Numbered from the stretch's first letter, positions 40,512-50,056 are shown. The stretch is 64,000 nt of DNA from Ectobacillus sp. JY-23 (GCF_023022965.1 NZ_CP095462.1:2108001-2172000); one strand, 5' to 3'. Numbers and translations are program-made. Notes: generated by a model not told the origin, from the letters alone.

Positions 40512-41188
40512 ATCACCATCCTCCGATCTTGAATCACTTCACCATCTTTAATATAGATGCGCCGTTTCGTATAGGCTGCAACTTCTTCCTCGTGCGTAAC
40601 CATGATTACAGTTGTACCTTCTTCGTTTAATTTGGTAAAAATGTTCATAATTTGCTCGCCGGATTTGGAATCAAGCGCTCCTGTTGGCTCATCAGCGAGA
40701 ATAAAGGTTGGATTGTTCGCAATAGCGCGGGCAATGGCGACGCGTTGCTTTTGTCCACCTGACAATTGGTTCGGTAAATGCCCCACACGATCAGCGAGAC
40801 CCACTTTATCTAGCGCCTCTAGCGCCCGTTCACGGCGCTCCTTTTTCTTCAAACCACCATAAACGAGAGGCAGCTCTACATTTTCAACAGCCGATAAGCG
40901 CGGCAATAAGTGAAAATGTTGAAATACAAATCCAATATATTGATTACGAAGCAGTGCTAAATGCTTTTCATCTGCAGTCAATACGTTCACATCATTTAAT
41001 ATGTACTCACCCTTTGTCGGGCGGTCCAAGCAACCTATGATATTCATAATCGTAGATTTTCCAGAACCAGACGGACCCATAATTGCGACAAATTCACCAC
41101 TTTCAATGGAAATATTGATATTATGCAGAACAGGGACAGCTAACGCACCTTGCGCATACGATTTGTATACCTGCTTGAGCTCAATCAT
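40508..41188 (-). CDS. yknY: ABC transporter ATPase (YknY-like)
   Basis: The 226-residue ATPase has Walker [10 protein letters not shown] near residues 39-47, signature [14 protein letters not shown] near 142-155, Walker [14 protein letters not shown] and the His switch MVTHE. It is of the MacB/LolD class that works with FtsX-type permeases by mechanotransmission. It overlaps both neighbours (8 bp with yknX, 4 bp with yknZ), so translation is tightly coupled. Confidence 0.95.
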   Translation of the reverse strand: MIELKQVYKSYAQGALAVPVLHNINISIESGEFVAIMGPSGSGKSTIMNIIGCLDRPTKGEYILNDVNVLTADEKHLALLRNQYIGFVFQHFHLLPRLSAVENVELPLVYGGLKKKERRERALEALDKVGLADRVGHLPNQLSGGQKQRVAIARAIANNPTFILADEPTGALDSKSGEQIMNIFTKLNEEGTTVIMVTHEEEVAAYTKRRIYIKDGEVIQDRRMVI

Positions 41189-42341
41189 TGCCCTTCACTT
41201 CCATTCCTTCACTCACATTTTTGGCAGGTTTTTTAACCACCCTCTGACCGGCTGTTACACCTTCCAAAATTTCAATCCATTCCCCGTCGCTTATCCCAGT
41301 CGTTACGGTTTGTTTTTTTAGCTTATTTCCCTCTACAAGAAATACATATGGCTCCTCTGCATCTTCCTTCACACTGCTTCGTGGCACAGCCAACATGGTT
41401 TTTGCTTCTAACTCTACCTGCAACGAAACGTGGTAACCCGGTGATAAACCATCCTGAGAATCTAGCAGCGCTTTATAAGGATAGTAGGATACCATTTGCG
41501 CAGGTTGCCCTCCGCCGGCTAGCTGTCCGGAATCAGCACTTGTTGGATATTCACTTACCTCGATAATTTTCCCCGTCCATTTTTTATCGGATACAGCTTT
41601 AGCTGATACGGTCACTTTTTGATCTTTTACGATCTGACCTTTTTGCAGTTCTGTTAAGGTTCCTTGTATTTGATACGGGTCTTTGGACGCGATTTGCATC
41701 AACGCCTTTGGCTGTCCCATACCTTGTGCCTGTGTGGCGTCTTTATCAAGCTTTTGAATAATACCGTCGATACTGCTGTACACAATGAGCTCACTTTGGC
41801 GATTTGCCAATTCTTGTGCCTGTAGCTTATTTTTTTCGATTTCCAGCTCTATTGTTTTTTGCTGAAATTCAAGTTCTGCCAGCTGCGCGTTTAGCGGCTC
41901 ACGCATCGCTGCATCCGTTGCTTTTTGGATATCTTTCTTTAAGGAAGCAATTTTATCCTTGCCTTGCTCATAGCGCATAGCTGTCATTTTCTTTTCTAAC
42001 TCAATCTGCTTCACTTGTAGTGAAAGCTCAGAGCTTTCGTAAGAAAATAGCTTCTGTCCTTTTGTAACCACATCTCCTTCATTTACAAAAATTTCAGAAA
42101 CCTTACCTTTTGCTACATCTACATATACATTTTCAATGCTACCTGGTACTACTTGTCCTGAAATTAATTTGGTGCTCTGAATGGTTCTCTCTGTTACCTT
42201 TTCAAACTGTAATGCTTCTGCCGGACTTTTTTTCCCTTTTACGAGCGCAATATTAATTCCAGCAACCAACATGACCGCAGCAACAACTCCGGCAATAATC
42301 CACTTCTTCCTCTTCGGCTTCTGTACCAGTTCTGCTTGCAT
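41181..42341 (-). CDS. yknX: Membrane-fusion-type subunit of the YknXYZ transporter
   Basis: The 386-residue HlyD/MacA-like protein has an N-terminal membrane anchor (KRKKWIIAGVVAAVMLVAGINIALV), a biotinyl-lipoyl half (VYVDVAKGKVSEIFVNEGDVVTKGQKLF), a long coiled coil (about residues 95-175), and beta-barrel and C-terminal domains. It is the adaptor of the transporter and first gene of the probable operon. AAGGAGAGCTGTC precedes the ATG. Confidence 0.92.
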   Translation of the reverse strand: MQAELVQKPKRKKWIIAGVVAAVMLVAGINIALVKGKKSPAEALQFEKVTERTIQSTKLISGQVVPGSIENVYVDVAKGKVSEIFVNEGDVVTKGQKLFSYESSELSLQVKQIELEKKMTAMRYEQGKDKIASLKKDIQKATDAAMREPLNAQLAELEFQQKTIELEIEKNKLQAQELANRQSELIVYSSIDGIIQKLDKDATQAQGMGQPKALMQIASKDPYQIQGTLTELQKGQIVKDQKVTVSAKAVSDKKWTGKIIEVSEYPTSADSGQLAGGGQPAQMVSYYPYKALLDSQDGLSPGYHVSLQVELEAKTMLAVPRSSVKEDAEEPYVFLVEGNKLKKQTVTTGISDGEWIEILEGVTAGQRVVKKPAKNVSEGMEVKGND

Positions 42342-42442
42342 GACAGCTCTCCTTTTCTATTTATATACTATTATTATAAAATTTTTCCAAAACAAAACAA
42401 CTCTTGATTTTTTCAAGGTTTTATGATAAGTTCTTTAGAACC

Positions 42443-42470
42443 TAAAAAAGAGCTGAAATACAGCTCTTTT
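42443..42470 (-). terminator. Terminator of the diguanylate cyclase gene
   Basis: AAAAGAGCTG/CAGCTCTTTT stem overlapping the stop codon. Confidence 0.8.
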
Positions 42471-44160
42471 ATATTTTGCTAAATTGAAAATCATTACGCC
42501 CTTTTTCTTTTACTTGATACAACGCTTCGTCTGCTCGGCGCATCAAGGTTTCTGCATCCGTTCCATCATAAGGATATAACGCGATTCCCATAGACACAGT
42601 AGCAATGATGTGTTGATTTTTATATTGAAAAGGTTGCTGAAATGCTTCTACAATGCGATTTGCAATGTTTGTCATGCCTTCTTTGGTTATCTTAGGAATA
42701 AGAAGCACAAATTCATCACCGCCCAGGCGAGCAGGCAAATCTGATGTTCTGACTACACTGTTAAGACGTCGACCCACTTCAATTAGAAAAGTATCTCCGC
42801 CCTCATGAGAAAATACATCATTGATTTGTTTAAAATTATCAAAATCTAAATAACAAAGCGCAAATGGTTGTCCGCGTTCCAGAAAATAATGCAGACGTTC
42901 TTCAAAAGCGCGGCGATTTGCAATTCCTGTTAACGGATCAAAGAATGCCAACTCTTTGAGTTGCGCCTCATATTGCTTCCGCTCACGAATATCCTTTGTT
43001 GATACGACAATGTGATCAAATTCAGGAATTGGGATAAACCGGGCTTCAATCCACACCCATTCCTTTTCCTTTGCTTGTACACGATATTCTAAAATCGTCG
43101 GTGTATGAGCATGTAACACACTAGCAATCCCATTTTGCACACGCGCCAAGTCTTCTTGATGGATCCCATGATAAAAATGAGACTGCACAACCTCTTCCGG
43201 CGCATATCCGAGCACAGTACGAATTGCAGGTGAGGCGTACGTTGTGACAAGTTCCTTAGATACAGTTAAGATATAGTCGTTTGAATGCTCCGCAATGATT
43301 CGATAGCGATATTCACTCTCACGCAGCGCTTGCTCATATTGTTGCTTCACGGTCATATCGCGCATTACACCAGATAACATCACAACCTTCCCAGCTTCGT
43401 CGCGAATAGGTGATAATGTCAAGCTGACCGGTACATGCGTCCCATCTTTTCGTACGACAGCTGTCTCGACATCGCGCACAACATGACCGGATGTAGCTCG
43501 TTTTACATAAGAGATTCGTTCTTCTTCTGCCAGCAGCAATTTACCAGCAAACTTTTTACCATACAACTCTTTTTCAGACATCTCAAACAGCTCTTCGAAA
43601 GCAGGGTTCACCTGTAAAATTTTTCGGTCCAAATCCATGATATACATCGGGTCGGCCGAGTTTGTAAAAAAAGCTTCTAGCTTTTCTTTTGCCTCTAGCA
43701 TTTTGCGTTCTGTTTCACGCTTTTGTGTAACGTCTCGAATGATAAAGCGCATGCCGTACATATCTTGATATATTGCTTCTTGGCAAACAATTTCTGTCAT
43801 TATACGCTCGCCATTTAAACGTATCATTTCTGTTTCAAAAAAGCGAACATACCCGCGATTGTTTTGGTCTCGAAAATTCTTCCATGCCAACTTCCACTGC
43901 GATGGACTAATTAACTCAAATACGTTCTTACCGAGCAGCTCGTTTTTGCTTGTTGCCCCTAACAACTGAACAGTCGCTTCATTTACGTATACAATCGTTT
44001 GTCCGACTTGAAAGGCAATCGGATCTGTGTTCATTTCCATCATTTCATAATATTGTTGCTCGCTGCGGCTACGTTGTGTCTGTTTTCTGCTATGTTGACG
44101 CCATATATAAACACACCAAATCCCAAGCAATACGAACAGGATTTCTTGTAAGTAACTCAT
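42469..44160 (-). CDS. PAS-PAS-PAS-GGDEF diguanylate cyclase
   Basis: The 563-residue protein has one N-terminal membrane segment (about residues 5-22), three PAS domains (about 30-150, 160-275, 285-400) and a C-terminal GGDEF domain (about 405-563). The catalytic motif is intact (ARLGGDEFV), and the RTSD sequence five residues before it is a product-inhibition I-site, so an active, feedback-controlled cyclic di-GMP synthase is expected. The PAS domains should sense a ligand or redox state. An EAL-domain remnant lies at 46.5 kb. Confidence 0.92.
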   Translation of the reverse strand: MSYLQEILFVLLGIWCVYIWRQHSRKQTQRSRSEQQYYEMMEMNTDPIAFQVGQTIVYVNEATVQLLGATSKNELLGKNVFELISPSQWKLAWKNFRDQNNRGYVRFFETEMIRLNGERIMTEIVCQEAIYQDMYGMRFIIRDVTQKRETERKMLEAKEKLEAFFTNSADPMYIMDLDRKILQVNPAFEELFEMSEKELYGKKFAGKLLLAEEERISYVKRATSGHVVRDVETAVVRKDGTHVPVSLTLSPIRDEAGKVVMLSGVMRDMTVKQQYEQALRESEYRYRIIAEHSNDYILTVSKELVTTYASPAIRTVLGYAPEEVVQSHFYHGIHQEDLARVQNGIASVLHAHTPTILEYRVQAKEKEWVWIEARFIPIPEFDHIVVSTKDIRERKQYEAQLKELAFFDPLTGIANRRAFEERLHYFLERGQPFALCYLDFDNFKQINDVFSHEGGDTFLIEVGRRLNSVVRTSDLPARLGGDEFVLLIPKITKEGMTNIANRIVEAFQQPFQYKNQHIIATVSMGIALYPYDGTDAETLMRRADEALYQVKEKGRNDFQFSKI

Positions 44161-44348
44161 ATATCCCCCTAACTAACGGAATCCGCATCTTAATCTTACT
44201 ATATAACGAGAGTAATAATAAAGAAAAAGCTACATAAAACGACAAACATTGCACATGAAAAATTTTCTACATTTATATGTATATAAAGAAGCATAATGGG
44301 ACATCCTACTATCAGGGCTTTCCCACCCTATAAAATTTATTGCAAGTG
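44161..44348. other. Intergenic region with no gene
   Basis: AT-rich; probably contains the diguanylate cyclase promoter. Nothing else recognised. The stretch from 44349 to 44540 holds a hairpin, a tandem repeat and a terminator, listed separately. Confidence 0.4.
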
Positions 44349-44380
44349 AAACCATGCTCTCCCCCCTAGAGCATGGTTTT
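44349..44380 (+). terminator. Orphan terminator-like hairpin
   Basis: AAACCATGCTC/GAGCATGGTTT stem followed by TTTCTC on the plus strand. No plus-strand gene ends here, so it may be the remnant of a lost gene or end an unannotated transcript. Confidence 0.55.
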
Positions 44381-44415
44381 CTCATTTCTAGCGCGCTACA
44401 CACCAACTTCCTTCT

Positions 44416-44499
44416 TGTCTATCGACCGAATTTGGACTTCCTATCGGCCGAATCTAACTTCTATCGGCCAATCTCACTCTTCTATCCGCCGATTTCTAC
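44416..44499. repeat. Four tandem copies of a 21-bp TATCGGCC repeat
   Basis: Units start at 44416, 44437, 44458 and 44479, each close to CTTCTATCGGCCRATCTNAN, with a partial fifth unit. Two related units are at 23205-23244. No spacer structure or cas genes, so not CRISPR. Confidence 0.8.
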
Positions 44500-44511
44500 C
44501 TCCTATCGAGT

Positions 44512-44542
44512 AAAAAAAGCCTCGACGTTTGTCGAGGCTTTC
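44512..44542 (-). terminator. Terminator of the GalE-like paralogue
   Basis: Minus-strand AGCCTCGAC/GTCGAGGCT stem followed by TTTTTT. Confidence 0.88.
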
Positions 44543-45398
44543 AATATACAAGATTTCGTTCGTAACCGTTTGGGTGAAGCATGTGCCAGCGTAGTGCTGA
44601 ATAGATTATTTCCTCGAGAGACTGCCATGCTCGAGCTGAAGGAAGGGCTTGTAGCACACTCTTTTCATAGGAAATATCAGGTCGTAGCCCTAAGCTTCGG
44701 CAGACTGCAACAATATCACCGATTGCGAATGTATGACCATAGATTTCATGATGGATTGGTTCTTTTCCCTCCAGCAGTCGTTCTGCGCAAAGAACGTGCT
44801 TCTTTGCAACATCGGCTACATGTGCATATGCGCCTTCGAATCCCGGATGTAAGAGGAGCTTCTCGTTTGGCCGTAAGCTGTGCTTGAGGAGAAGCGGTAT
44901 GAGATGTGCTTCCGGTTCATGATCTTCACCGAGATACTCGGTGGCTCCTGCAATGTGACAAGCGCGCACTGTAGTTGAGCGCAGCTTAAATGCGGCAAGA
45001 AGGTTCCGTATCATCATTTGTTCTTGCTGATACATTTGCTGCACCACCGGCAGCCCCGTCATATAAGATGCCTCTGACAATACAAGGTCCTCGATGCCAT
45101 ATTCCTTCATTTTATAAAGCAATACCTGCATACGCTCCGGCATGTGGCGAACTTCCTTCGTTTCATCAGGATGACCCATTGCTACATGAATCACAACATC
45201 AACGCTGTAGCGGGAAAACACGCGCTCCAAGTCATGCGCGTTTCCGAAATCTCCCTTTTCAAACACTGCCCTATTACTTACACTAACACGGTGACCCGTT
45301 GACAAGTTATCCAGCACTACTACGCGGTGCCCGCGATCAATGCAGGCCTTCACGATGTGACTGCCTACATAGCCGGCACCGCCTATTACTACAATCAT
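44541..45398 (-). CDS. Degenerate UDP-glucose 4-epimerase-like SDR protein
   Basis: The 285-residue extended SDR protein keeps the NAD-binding GGAGYVGSH and the VVVLDNLSTGHR loop, but the active site is altered. GalE SSSATVYG is replaced by SEASYMTG, and the Tyr-x3-Lys motif (YGRTK in the neighbour) aligns with YQQEQ, so the catalytic lysine is Gln. It is also about 58 residues shorter than GalE. Genuine epimerase activity is unlikely; a regulatory or nucleotide-sugar-binding role is possible. It lies 77 bp downstream of intact galE in the same direction. Confidence 0.82.
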   Translation of the reverse strand: MIVVIGGAGYVGSHIVKACIDRGHRVVVLDNLSTGHRVSVSNRAVFEKGDFGNAHDLERVFSRYSVDVVIHVAMGHPDETKEVRHMPERMQVLLYKMKEYGIEDLVLSEASYMTGLPVVQQMYQQEQMMIRNLLAAFKLRSTTVRACHIAGATEYLGEDHEPEAHLIPLLLKHSLRPNEKLLLHPGFEGAYAHVADVAKKHVLCAERLLEGKEPIHHEIYGHTFAIGDIVAVCRSLGLRPDISYEKSVLQALPSARAWQSLEEIIYSALRWHMLHPNGYERNLVY

Positions 45399-45475
45399 GT
45401 CGCTTCCACCCGCTATTCTAGAGATTTTTCACCATTATAATACACAAATAGACGAAATTGGAAGTGTTTTGTCAT

Positions 45476-46507
45476 TTATTGCTGCGTAACCGTTTCACCA
45501 AGCTCATAGCCGTTTGGATTTTGTGCTTGCCAATTCCATGAATCGGCACACATATCATGCAGGCTTTTCTTTGCTGTCCAGCCCAGCTCCTTTTCGGCCT
45601 TTTCCGGATTTGCATAGCATACGGCTACATCACCAGGACGGCGATCTACCAACTGATAAGGAATAGCTTGTCCAGTCGCTTTTTCAAATGCATGCACCAT
45701 ATCCAGGACACTATAGCCAACACCCGTACCTAAGTTATAAGCTTCTACACCTGTTTCCTTCAATACTTTTTCAAGCGCTTTTAAATGACCCTGCGCTAAA
45801 TCGACGACATGAATATAGTCACGTACACCCGTACCATCATGTGTGTCATAATCATTGCCAAACACGCCAAGTTCCGACCGTTTACCAACAGCCACCTGCG
45901 TGATGAATGGCATTAAATTGTTAGGAATCCCATTTGGATCTTCCCCAATTCTGCCGCTGTGATGTGCACCGACAGGATTGAAGTAACGCAGCAGCGCGAT
46001 GCCGAGCGTGGAATCCGCTGTATGCATATCACGCAACACTTCTTCAATCATGAGCTTTGTCCGGCCATATGGATTTGTAGCACTAAGCGGGAAATCCTCT
46101 GAAATTGGTACTCTATCAGGCATGCCATATACAGTTGCCGATGAGCTAAATACCAATTTCTTTACATCAAATTGCTTCATCACATCGCAAAGGACAAGCG
46201 TTCCTGTAATATTATTATGATAGTAGTAAAGCGGCTTTGCTACCGATTCTCCAACTGCCTTTAAGCCAGCAAAATGAATAACTGCCTCAATATCATGCTT
46301 TTGAAATACCTCTGCAAGAGCATCGCGATTTAGCAAATCCACATCGTAAAACGGAAATGTTTTTTCAGTTAGTTCCATCACACGTTGCAACGCTTCAGGT
46401 TTACTGTTGGAGAAATTATCTACAACGACAATCTCATAGCCTGCTTCTAATAATTCCACACATGTGTGCGTGCCGATATATCCGGCCCCTCCTGTGACTA
46501 ATATCAT
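45476..46507 (-). CDS. galE: UDP-glucose 4-epimerase
   Basis: The 343-residue extended SDR enzyme interconverts UDP-glucose and UDP-galactose for polysaccharides. The NAD site GGAGYIGTH, the [10 protein letters not shown] segment, the catalytic Tyr-x3-Lys in [14 protein letters not shown] and the late signature [15 protein letters not shown] are all intact. AAGGAGACGAGACA precedes the ATG. The neighbour downstream is a degenerate copy, which suggests an old tandem duplication. Confidence 0.94.
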   Translation of the reverse strand: MILVTGGAGYIGTHTCVELLEAGYEIVVVDNFSNSKPEALQRVMELTEKTFPFYDVDLLNRDALAEVFQKHDIEAVIHFAGLKAVGESVAKPLYYYHNNITGTLVLCDVMKQFDVKKLVFSSSATVYGMPDRVPISEDFPLSATNPYGRTKLMIEEVLRDMHTADSTLGIALLRYFNPVGAHHSGRIGEDPNGIPNNLMPFITQVAVGKRSELGVFGNDYDTHDGTGVRDYIHVVDLAQGHLKALEKVLKETGVEAYNLGTGVGYSVLDMVHAFEKATGQAIPYQLVDRRPGDVAVCYANPEKAEKELGWTAKKSLHDMCADSWNWQAQNPNGYELGETVTQQ

Positions 46508-46551
46508 TGTCTCGTCTCCTTTTACTCCCTAGTCTTTACCAGTATATCATA

Positions 46552-46848
46552 TTATACCAATTGTCCCTGAAGCAATAGCTGCTGCACGGTTTCAAGTGGT
46601 AGCGGCTTGGAAAAATAGTAGCCTTGTGCGTCTTCACAGCCCATCTCTTGCAAAATATGTAGTTGGTCTTGTGTTTACCTTCTGTCGTAATTTTAATATC
46701 AAGGTGATTCGCCATAGAGATAATAGCTGCTACAATGGCTGGATCATACGAATCCTTACCTAAATACTGCACAAAGCCCAGATTAATTTTTAAACGCTGA
46801 AAGCGCAATTGTTTTAAATGACTGAAAGAATGATAACATGCACCAAAT
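46552..46848 (-). pseudogene. EAL-domain phosphodiesterase remnant, frameshifted and truncated
   Basis: Minus-strand translation gives YHSFSHLKQLRFQRLKIN, then DPAIVAAIISMANHLDIKITTEG in one frame, followed after a frameshift by QLHILQEMGCEDAQGYYFSK and PLPLETVQQLL in another frame, ending TAA at 46552-46554. These are the consecutive C-terminal blocks of an EAL domain (c-di-GMP hydrolysis). The N-terminal two thirds, including the EAL motif itself, are gone. It cannot make an active enzyme. Confidence 0.85.
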
Positions 46849-47015
46849 TATGTAAATCCATTTTCTCACCAAAAAATCTCTACTGATTTACGGCATCTTC
46901 TAACAAAATAATACATAATTTTACAATAAATATATAAAATCTTAAAGTACGATTTAACATAAGGAAATCCTTACCTTTTATAATAGTGATATATCGATAT
47001 GGAGGAGGTTTTTTG

Positions 47016-47468
47016 ATGGATTATATGATTGGCCCAACGACTTTGGCTATGTTACCTATTGCTGATATGGTATATCAGACTAAGATTTTAGATCGAAGTG
47101 GTACCTATTATTCTAAGCATACGTGCCGAGATTTGTTGAATGCCGCATGTTTACGAAGCGGTGCAAGCTACCGAGGAAAGCGCGATGCGATTCGTTCGCT
47201 GCTGAACCTGAAGCAAAATGTTCCCATTCCGCTCTGCTTTAAACAAGGCATCTGCGCGATTCCTTCGGGCTCACCGCAAAGGTGGGAGTGCGTGTGGTAT
47301 TTTTATGCTCATATTAAGGATTTTCGTCACCAGGACAAACAAACTCTCCTAATCTTCCACAACCACGAATCTCTTCTCATCAATTGCAGCGTTTACCAAA
47401 CACAGCAGCAAATTATGCGCGCCGGTCACATCTTATCAAGCTTTCAGCTTTTGCAGCAGGAAACGTAG
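47016..47468 (+). CDS. comK: ComK-family competence transcription factor
   Basis: The 150-residue protein aligns with the ComK pattern: TLAMLPIADMVYQTKILDRSG, then CLRSGASYRGKRDAIRSLL, an AIPSGSPQRWECVWYFYAHI block and NHESLLINCSVYQTQQQIMRA near the C-terminus. ComK binds A4-N5-T4 boxes and turns on DNA-uptake genes. It is shorter than Bacillus subtilis ComK, mainly at the C-terminus, like the ComK paralogues of other Bacilli. The ATG at 47016 follows GGAGGAGGTTTTTTG. It converges on a sigma-factor gene with only 2 bp between the stops. Confidence 0.82.
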   Translation: MDYMIGPTTLAMLPIADMVYQTKILDRSGTYYSKHTCRDLLNAACLRSGASYRGKRDAIRSLLNLKQNVPIPLCFKQGICAIPSGSPQRWECVWYFYAHIKDFRHQDKQTLLIFHNHESLLINCSVYQTQQQIMRAGHILSSFQLLQQET

Positions 47469-47470
47469 GC

Positions 47471-47935
47471 CTACCTACTTTCCTGCTCTCGCATCGCCTT
47501 CATCGCGCGCCGATATAAGTAGCGTGCCTGATTTTGATTTAATTCCATATTTGCAGCAATCTCGCCAATGCTAAAGCCGTATACAAACTTATCTACAATC
47601 ACCTGGCGCTCTCTATCTTCCAAACACGACACATAAGAGTCGATTCCTTCCTCCTGTACGTATACCGGGTCGCGGCTTGCCTCTAAATTTACAAAACGCT
47701 GTTCCAATCGCTTTTCGCGGTGCAATTCCAGAAGTAGATACCCTCGTACTGTACGCAGTGCATATGCGGAAAAGTTGCCTTTTCCCTCTTCATATCGTTC
47801 ATACGCATACCAAAGCCCAATGACGCCGCACTGATAATACATGTCGTAATCCTTATACAGTGAAAGCTTTTTCATCTGATTGATAATCATTTTCTCATAC
47901 AGCTGCAAAGCTTCCTCAAACGTGGCCGGTTTCAT
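47471..47935 (-). CDS. Small sigma-70 family sigma factor
   Basis: The 154-residue protein has a region-2-like helix set (about residues 15-75; YYQCGVIGLWYAYERYEEGKGNFSAYALRTVRGYLLLEL) and a region-4 helix-turn-helix (about 105-150; LEDRERQVIVDKFVYGFSIGEIAANMELNQNQARYLYRRAMKAM). Region 3 is missing, as in SigH/ComX-like and ECF-like factors. No anti-sigma gene is adjacent. It converges on comK, and related pairs (ComK with a SigH-like factor) control competence in staphylococci, so a competence role is possible; that is inference. Confidence 0.8.
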   Translation of the reverse strand: MKPATFEEALQLYEKMIINQMKKLSLYKDYDMYYQCGVIGLWYAYERYEEGKGNFSAYALRTVRGYLLLELHREKRLEQRFVNLEASRDPVYVQEEGIDSYVSCLEDRERQVIVDKFVYGFSIGEIAANMELNQNQARYLYRRAMKAMREQESR

Positions 47936-48288
47936 GGTACGATCCCCTTTAAAAAGGCGCGCCTTTCTTCATATTCCGCGGTACCCTTACCTTATCTCAC
48001 AATCTCACTTCTTTCACGTCGCCCTATTTCAGAAGCGCAGTACTTTCCTTCAAATAACAGATGCTCTTACGTCTTCTTACGTACACGATATTTAAAATAA
48101 CAACATTCATACTATAAATTTTTCTCTTTTTACCTGTATGGTTCTTTCCATTCCTTCTAGTCATCTTGATAAAACGGACTAGAATGAAAAATAACAAACT
48201 AGTAGCCAAAAACGCTTTTTTTACAAAAAAAACCACACATATTATCATAGATTTATGATCGTAAATCTATAAAAGAGGTGAAAAAATC
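47936..48288. other. Intergenic region, no convincing gene
   Basis: 353 bp, AT-rich. A 74-codon minus-strand frame here lacks a ribosome-binding site and I reject it. It probably holds the promoters of the divergent sigma-factor and 101-codon genes. Confidence 0.4.
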
Positions 48289-48594
48289 ATGCATTTTACC
48301 GAGCAGCCGTTTGTGATTTATAGTTTGTACGAGCAATTAGAAGAAATTATTTTTAAAAAAGAGGATCCAACAATCGCTTTATTTTTGTTTTCACATGTCA
48401 ATCCTGACCGCACCTGCACGTTAGCTATGTATAATGCAAATTGGAACAGTAAAACAAAGGAGCACACGCTCGCCTCTACATACAAACTCTTTCATTTTGC
48501 TAATAAAGAGGAGATGCTTCGGTATATTCAAATCTTTAAGGGCAGACGTTGGTTTACGCCAATCACCTCTGGCGACAATGGGCGATTGCAGTGA
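48289..48594 (+). CDS. Hypothetical protein (101 aa)
   Basis: The soluble protein of 101 residues begins MHFTEQPFVIYSLYEQLEEI and contains TIALFLFSHVNPDRTCTLAMYNANW and ANKEEMLRYIQIFKGRRWFTP. AAAAGAGGTGAAAAAATC supplies the ribosome-binding site and a terminator follows. No family recognised; it looks like one alpha/beta domain. Confidence 0.72.
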   Translation: MHFTEQPFVIYSLYEQLEEIIFKKEDPTIALFLFSHVNPDRTCTLAMYNANWNSKTKEHTLASTYKLFHFANKEEMLRYIQIFKGRRWFTPITSGDNGRLQ

Positions 48595-48624
48595 AAAAGA
48601 GGACAGCATGGCTGTCCTCACTTT
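48595..48624. terminator. Shared terminator of the 101-codon and PAS-MCP genes
   Basis: AAAGAGGACAGC/GCTGTCCTCACTTT stem between convergent genes. Confidence 0.85.
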
Positions 48625-49562
48625 TCTACTTGATTCACTAATGTTTTTGCTTGTACATCCAACTGTGCTGCTGCATTGCCAATCGCGACAAATGCTGCGA
48701 CCGCCTCCTGCATCTTCGTTTGACTTTCGGCAATAGCTGCTTCAGAGCGTGCTGTAGATGTGCCCATCTGTGCGACATGATTTGTAATATCCTCTACATT
48801 GCCCTGCACCTGTTGATTGGCTTCCTGCACACGATTCGCAAGATTGCGGACCTCGTTTGCCACCACTGCAAAACCGCGGCCGTGCACGCCGGCATGCGCT
48901 GCTTCGATCGCCGCGTTCAGCGCCAACAAGTTTGTTTGCGCAGCGATGTCACCAATCGTTTTTACCATACCGCGAATCGCTTCAGCCTGTGATGTAAGCA
49001 TCTGCAAAATTGCTGCGCTTTCGTTTGTCTCCGCAACCACCTTAGCAATTGCACTCTCAATTTCTTGACTACATGCAACGCCTTTTTCAGCCCGCTCTTT
49101 CAAGCTTTCCGCCATCAACTGCAGCTCATTTGTGACATGATTCATGCTGTTTTCACGATCGGTAATATCAGTTGCGACCTTAATCACAGCCTCGACCTGA
49201 CCATTCTCTGTCAGCACCGGCATATAGGTTGCTTCTAGCCAAATGATGCGGCCGCTCTTTGTAACGCGTTGAATCTTCTCTTGAAATGACTTTCCCGTAC
49301 GCAGGCTGCGCCAAAAGCTTTCATAGGAAAAGCTGTTCGCAAATTCAGGTAAACAAAACTGCCGATGATGTAAGCCTGGCAGCTCCTGTACACTATACTC
49401 CATGGTCCGCGCAAAGTTTTCATTGGACCAAAGCACCTGTCCGTGCGGGTTAAACTCAATCATCGCCAGCGCTTGCTCTAACGCCGCTAATACGGCATTT
49501 TTTTTTAACACCTGTGTGCTTACTGGTGCACACTTAGATACGTATGTACTATTCACAACCAA
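48618..49562 (-). CDS. Soluble PAS-containing methyl-accepting chemotaxis protein
   Basis: The 314-residue protein has no membrane segment. A PAS domain (about residues 20-140) is followed by an MCP signalling domain whose hairpin tip [39 protein letters not shown] near 202-240 is fully conserved for CheA/CheW contact. It should be a cytoplasmic sensor, perhaps for redox or an internal metabolite. The PAS segment aligns with those of the nearby diguanylate cyclase in general form only. It is monocistronic. Confidence 0.9.
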   Translation of the reverse strand: MVVNSTYVSKCAPVSTQVLKKNAVLAALEQALAMIEFNPHGQVLWSNENFARTMEYSVQELPGLHHRQFCLPEFANSFSYESFWRSLRTGKSFQEKIQRVTKSGRIIWLEATYMPVLTENGQVEAVIKVATDITDRENSMNHVTNELQLMAESLKERAEKGVACSQEIESAIAKVVAETNESAAILQMLTSQAEAIRGMVKTIGDIAAQTNLLALNAAIEAAHAGVHGRGFAVVANEVRNLANRVQEANQQVQGNVEDITNHVAQMGTSTARSEAAIAESQTKMQEAVAAFVAIGNAAAQLDVQAKTLVNQVEK

Positions 49563-50020
49563 TCCCCTTTTGTATGTAATTTACGTAATAGCGTACAATA
49601 AAAACGCTACAACGAACACCATAGCACATGGCACCCTTATGTAGATTATTATGCTTATATATTATTTTAATTGTATTTTTATATTATTGCAATTTTACAT
49701 AATTTATTTTTTATAAGGTTCTATGGAGGTTCTGTTCCTTTTTGGAGAACAGGCTTTTCCCTACAGCCGTGCATTTATATTACCAAGTCAGCTGCTTGAC
49801 TATCACAAAGATATCAATCCCATCAGATCATTTTTCCTCAGCAAACAAAACACGTGATGATACACAAGACACCGGTTACCATTGAGAGCGCTAGCTCCAT
49901 AGGGCACATCTCCGCTTAAACAAACGTTTGATTAACCTTGTATCTCTTTGATGTTTTTCCCGCCTAAATAAGCAAGGTTTAAATTGTAACGCATTTCCAT
50001 CTACTTGTTTTACAGACGAC
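49563..50020. other. Intergenic region with CAAACGTTTG palindrome
   Basis: No gene was found in about 460 bp. The palindrome CAAACGTTTG at 49921-49930 lies within CTTAAACAAACGTTTGATTA, which recurs at 59841. Confidence 0.5.
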
Positions 50021-50049
50021 GAAAAGCCACTCCGCCAAGTAGCGGAGCG
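50021..50049 (-). terminator. Terminator of the large phosphodiester-glycosidase gene
   Basis: CTCCGC/GCGGAG stem followed on the minus strand by CTTTTC. Confidence 0.7.
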
Positions 50050-50056
50050 ACCTTTG

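Noticed and set aside
44416-44499. CRISPR array
   Set aside because: Repeats are directly adjacent with no unique spacers, imperfect, and no cas genes are present.
48024-48248. 74-codon minus-strand frame with a hydrophobic start
   Set aside because: No ribosome-binding site, AT-rich low-complexity composition, and it lies in a divergent promoter region.
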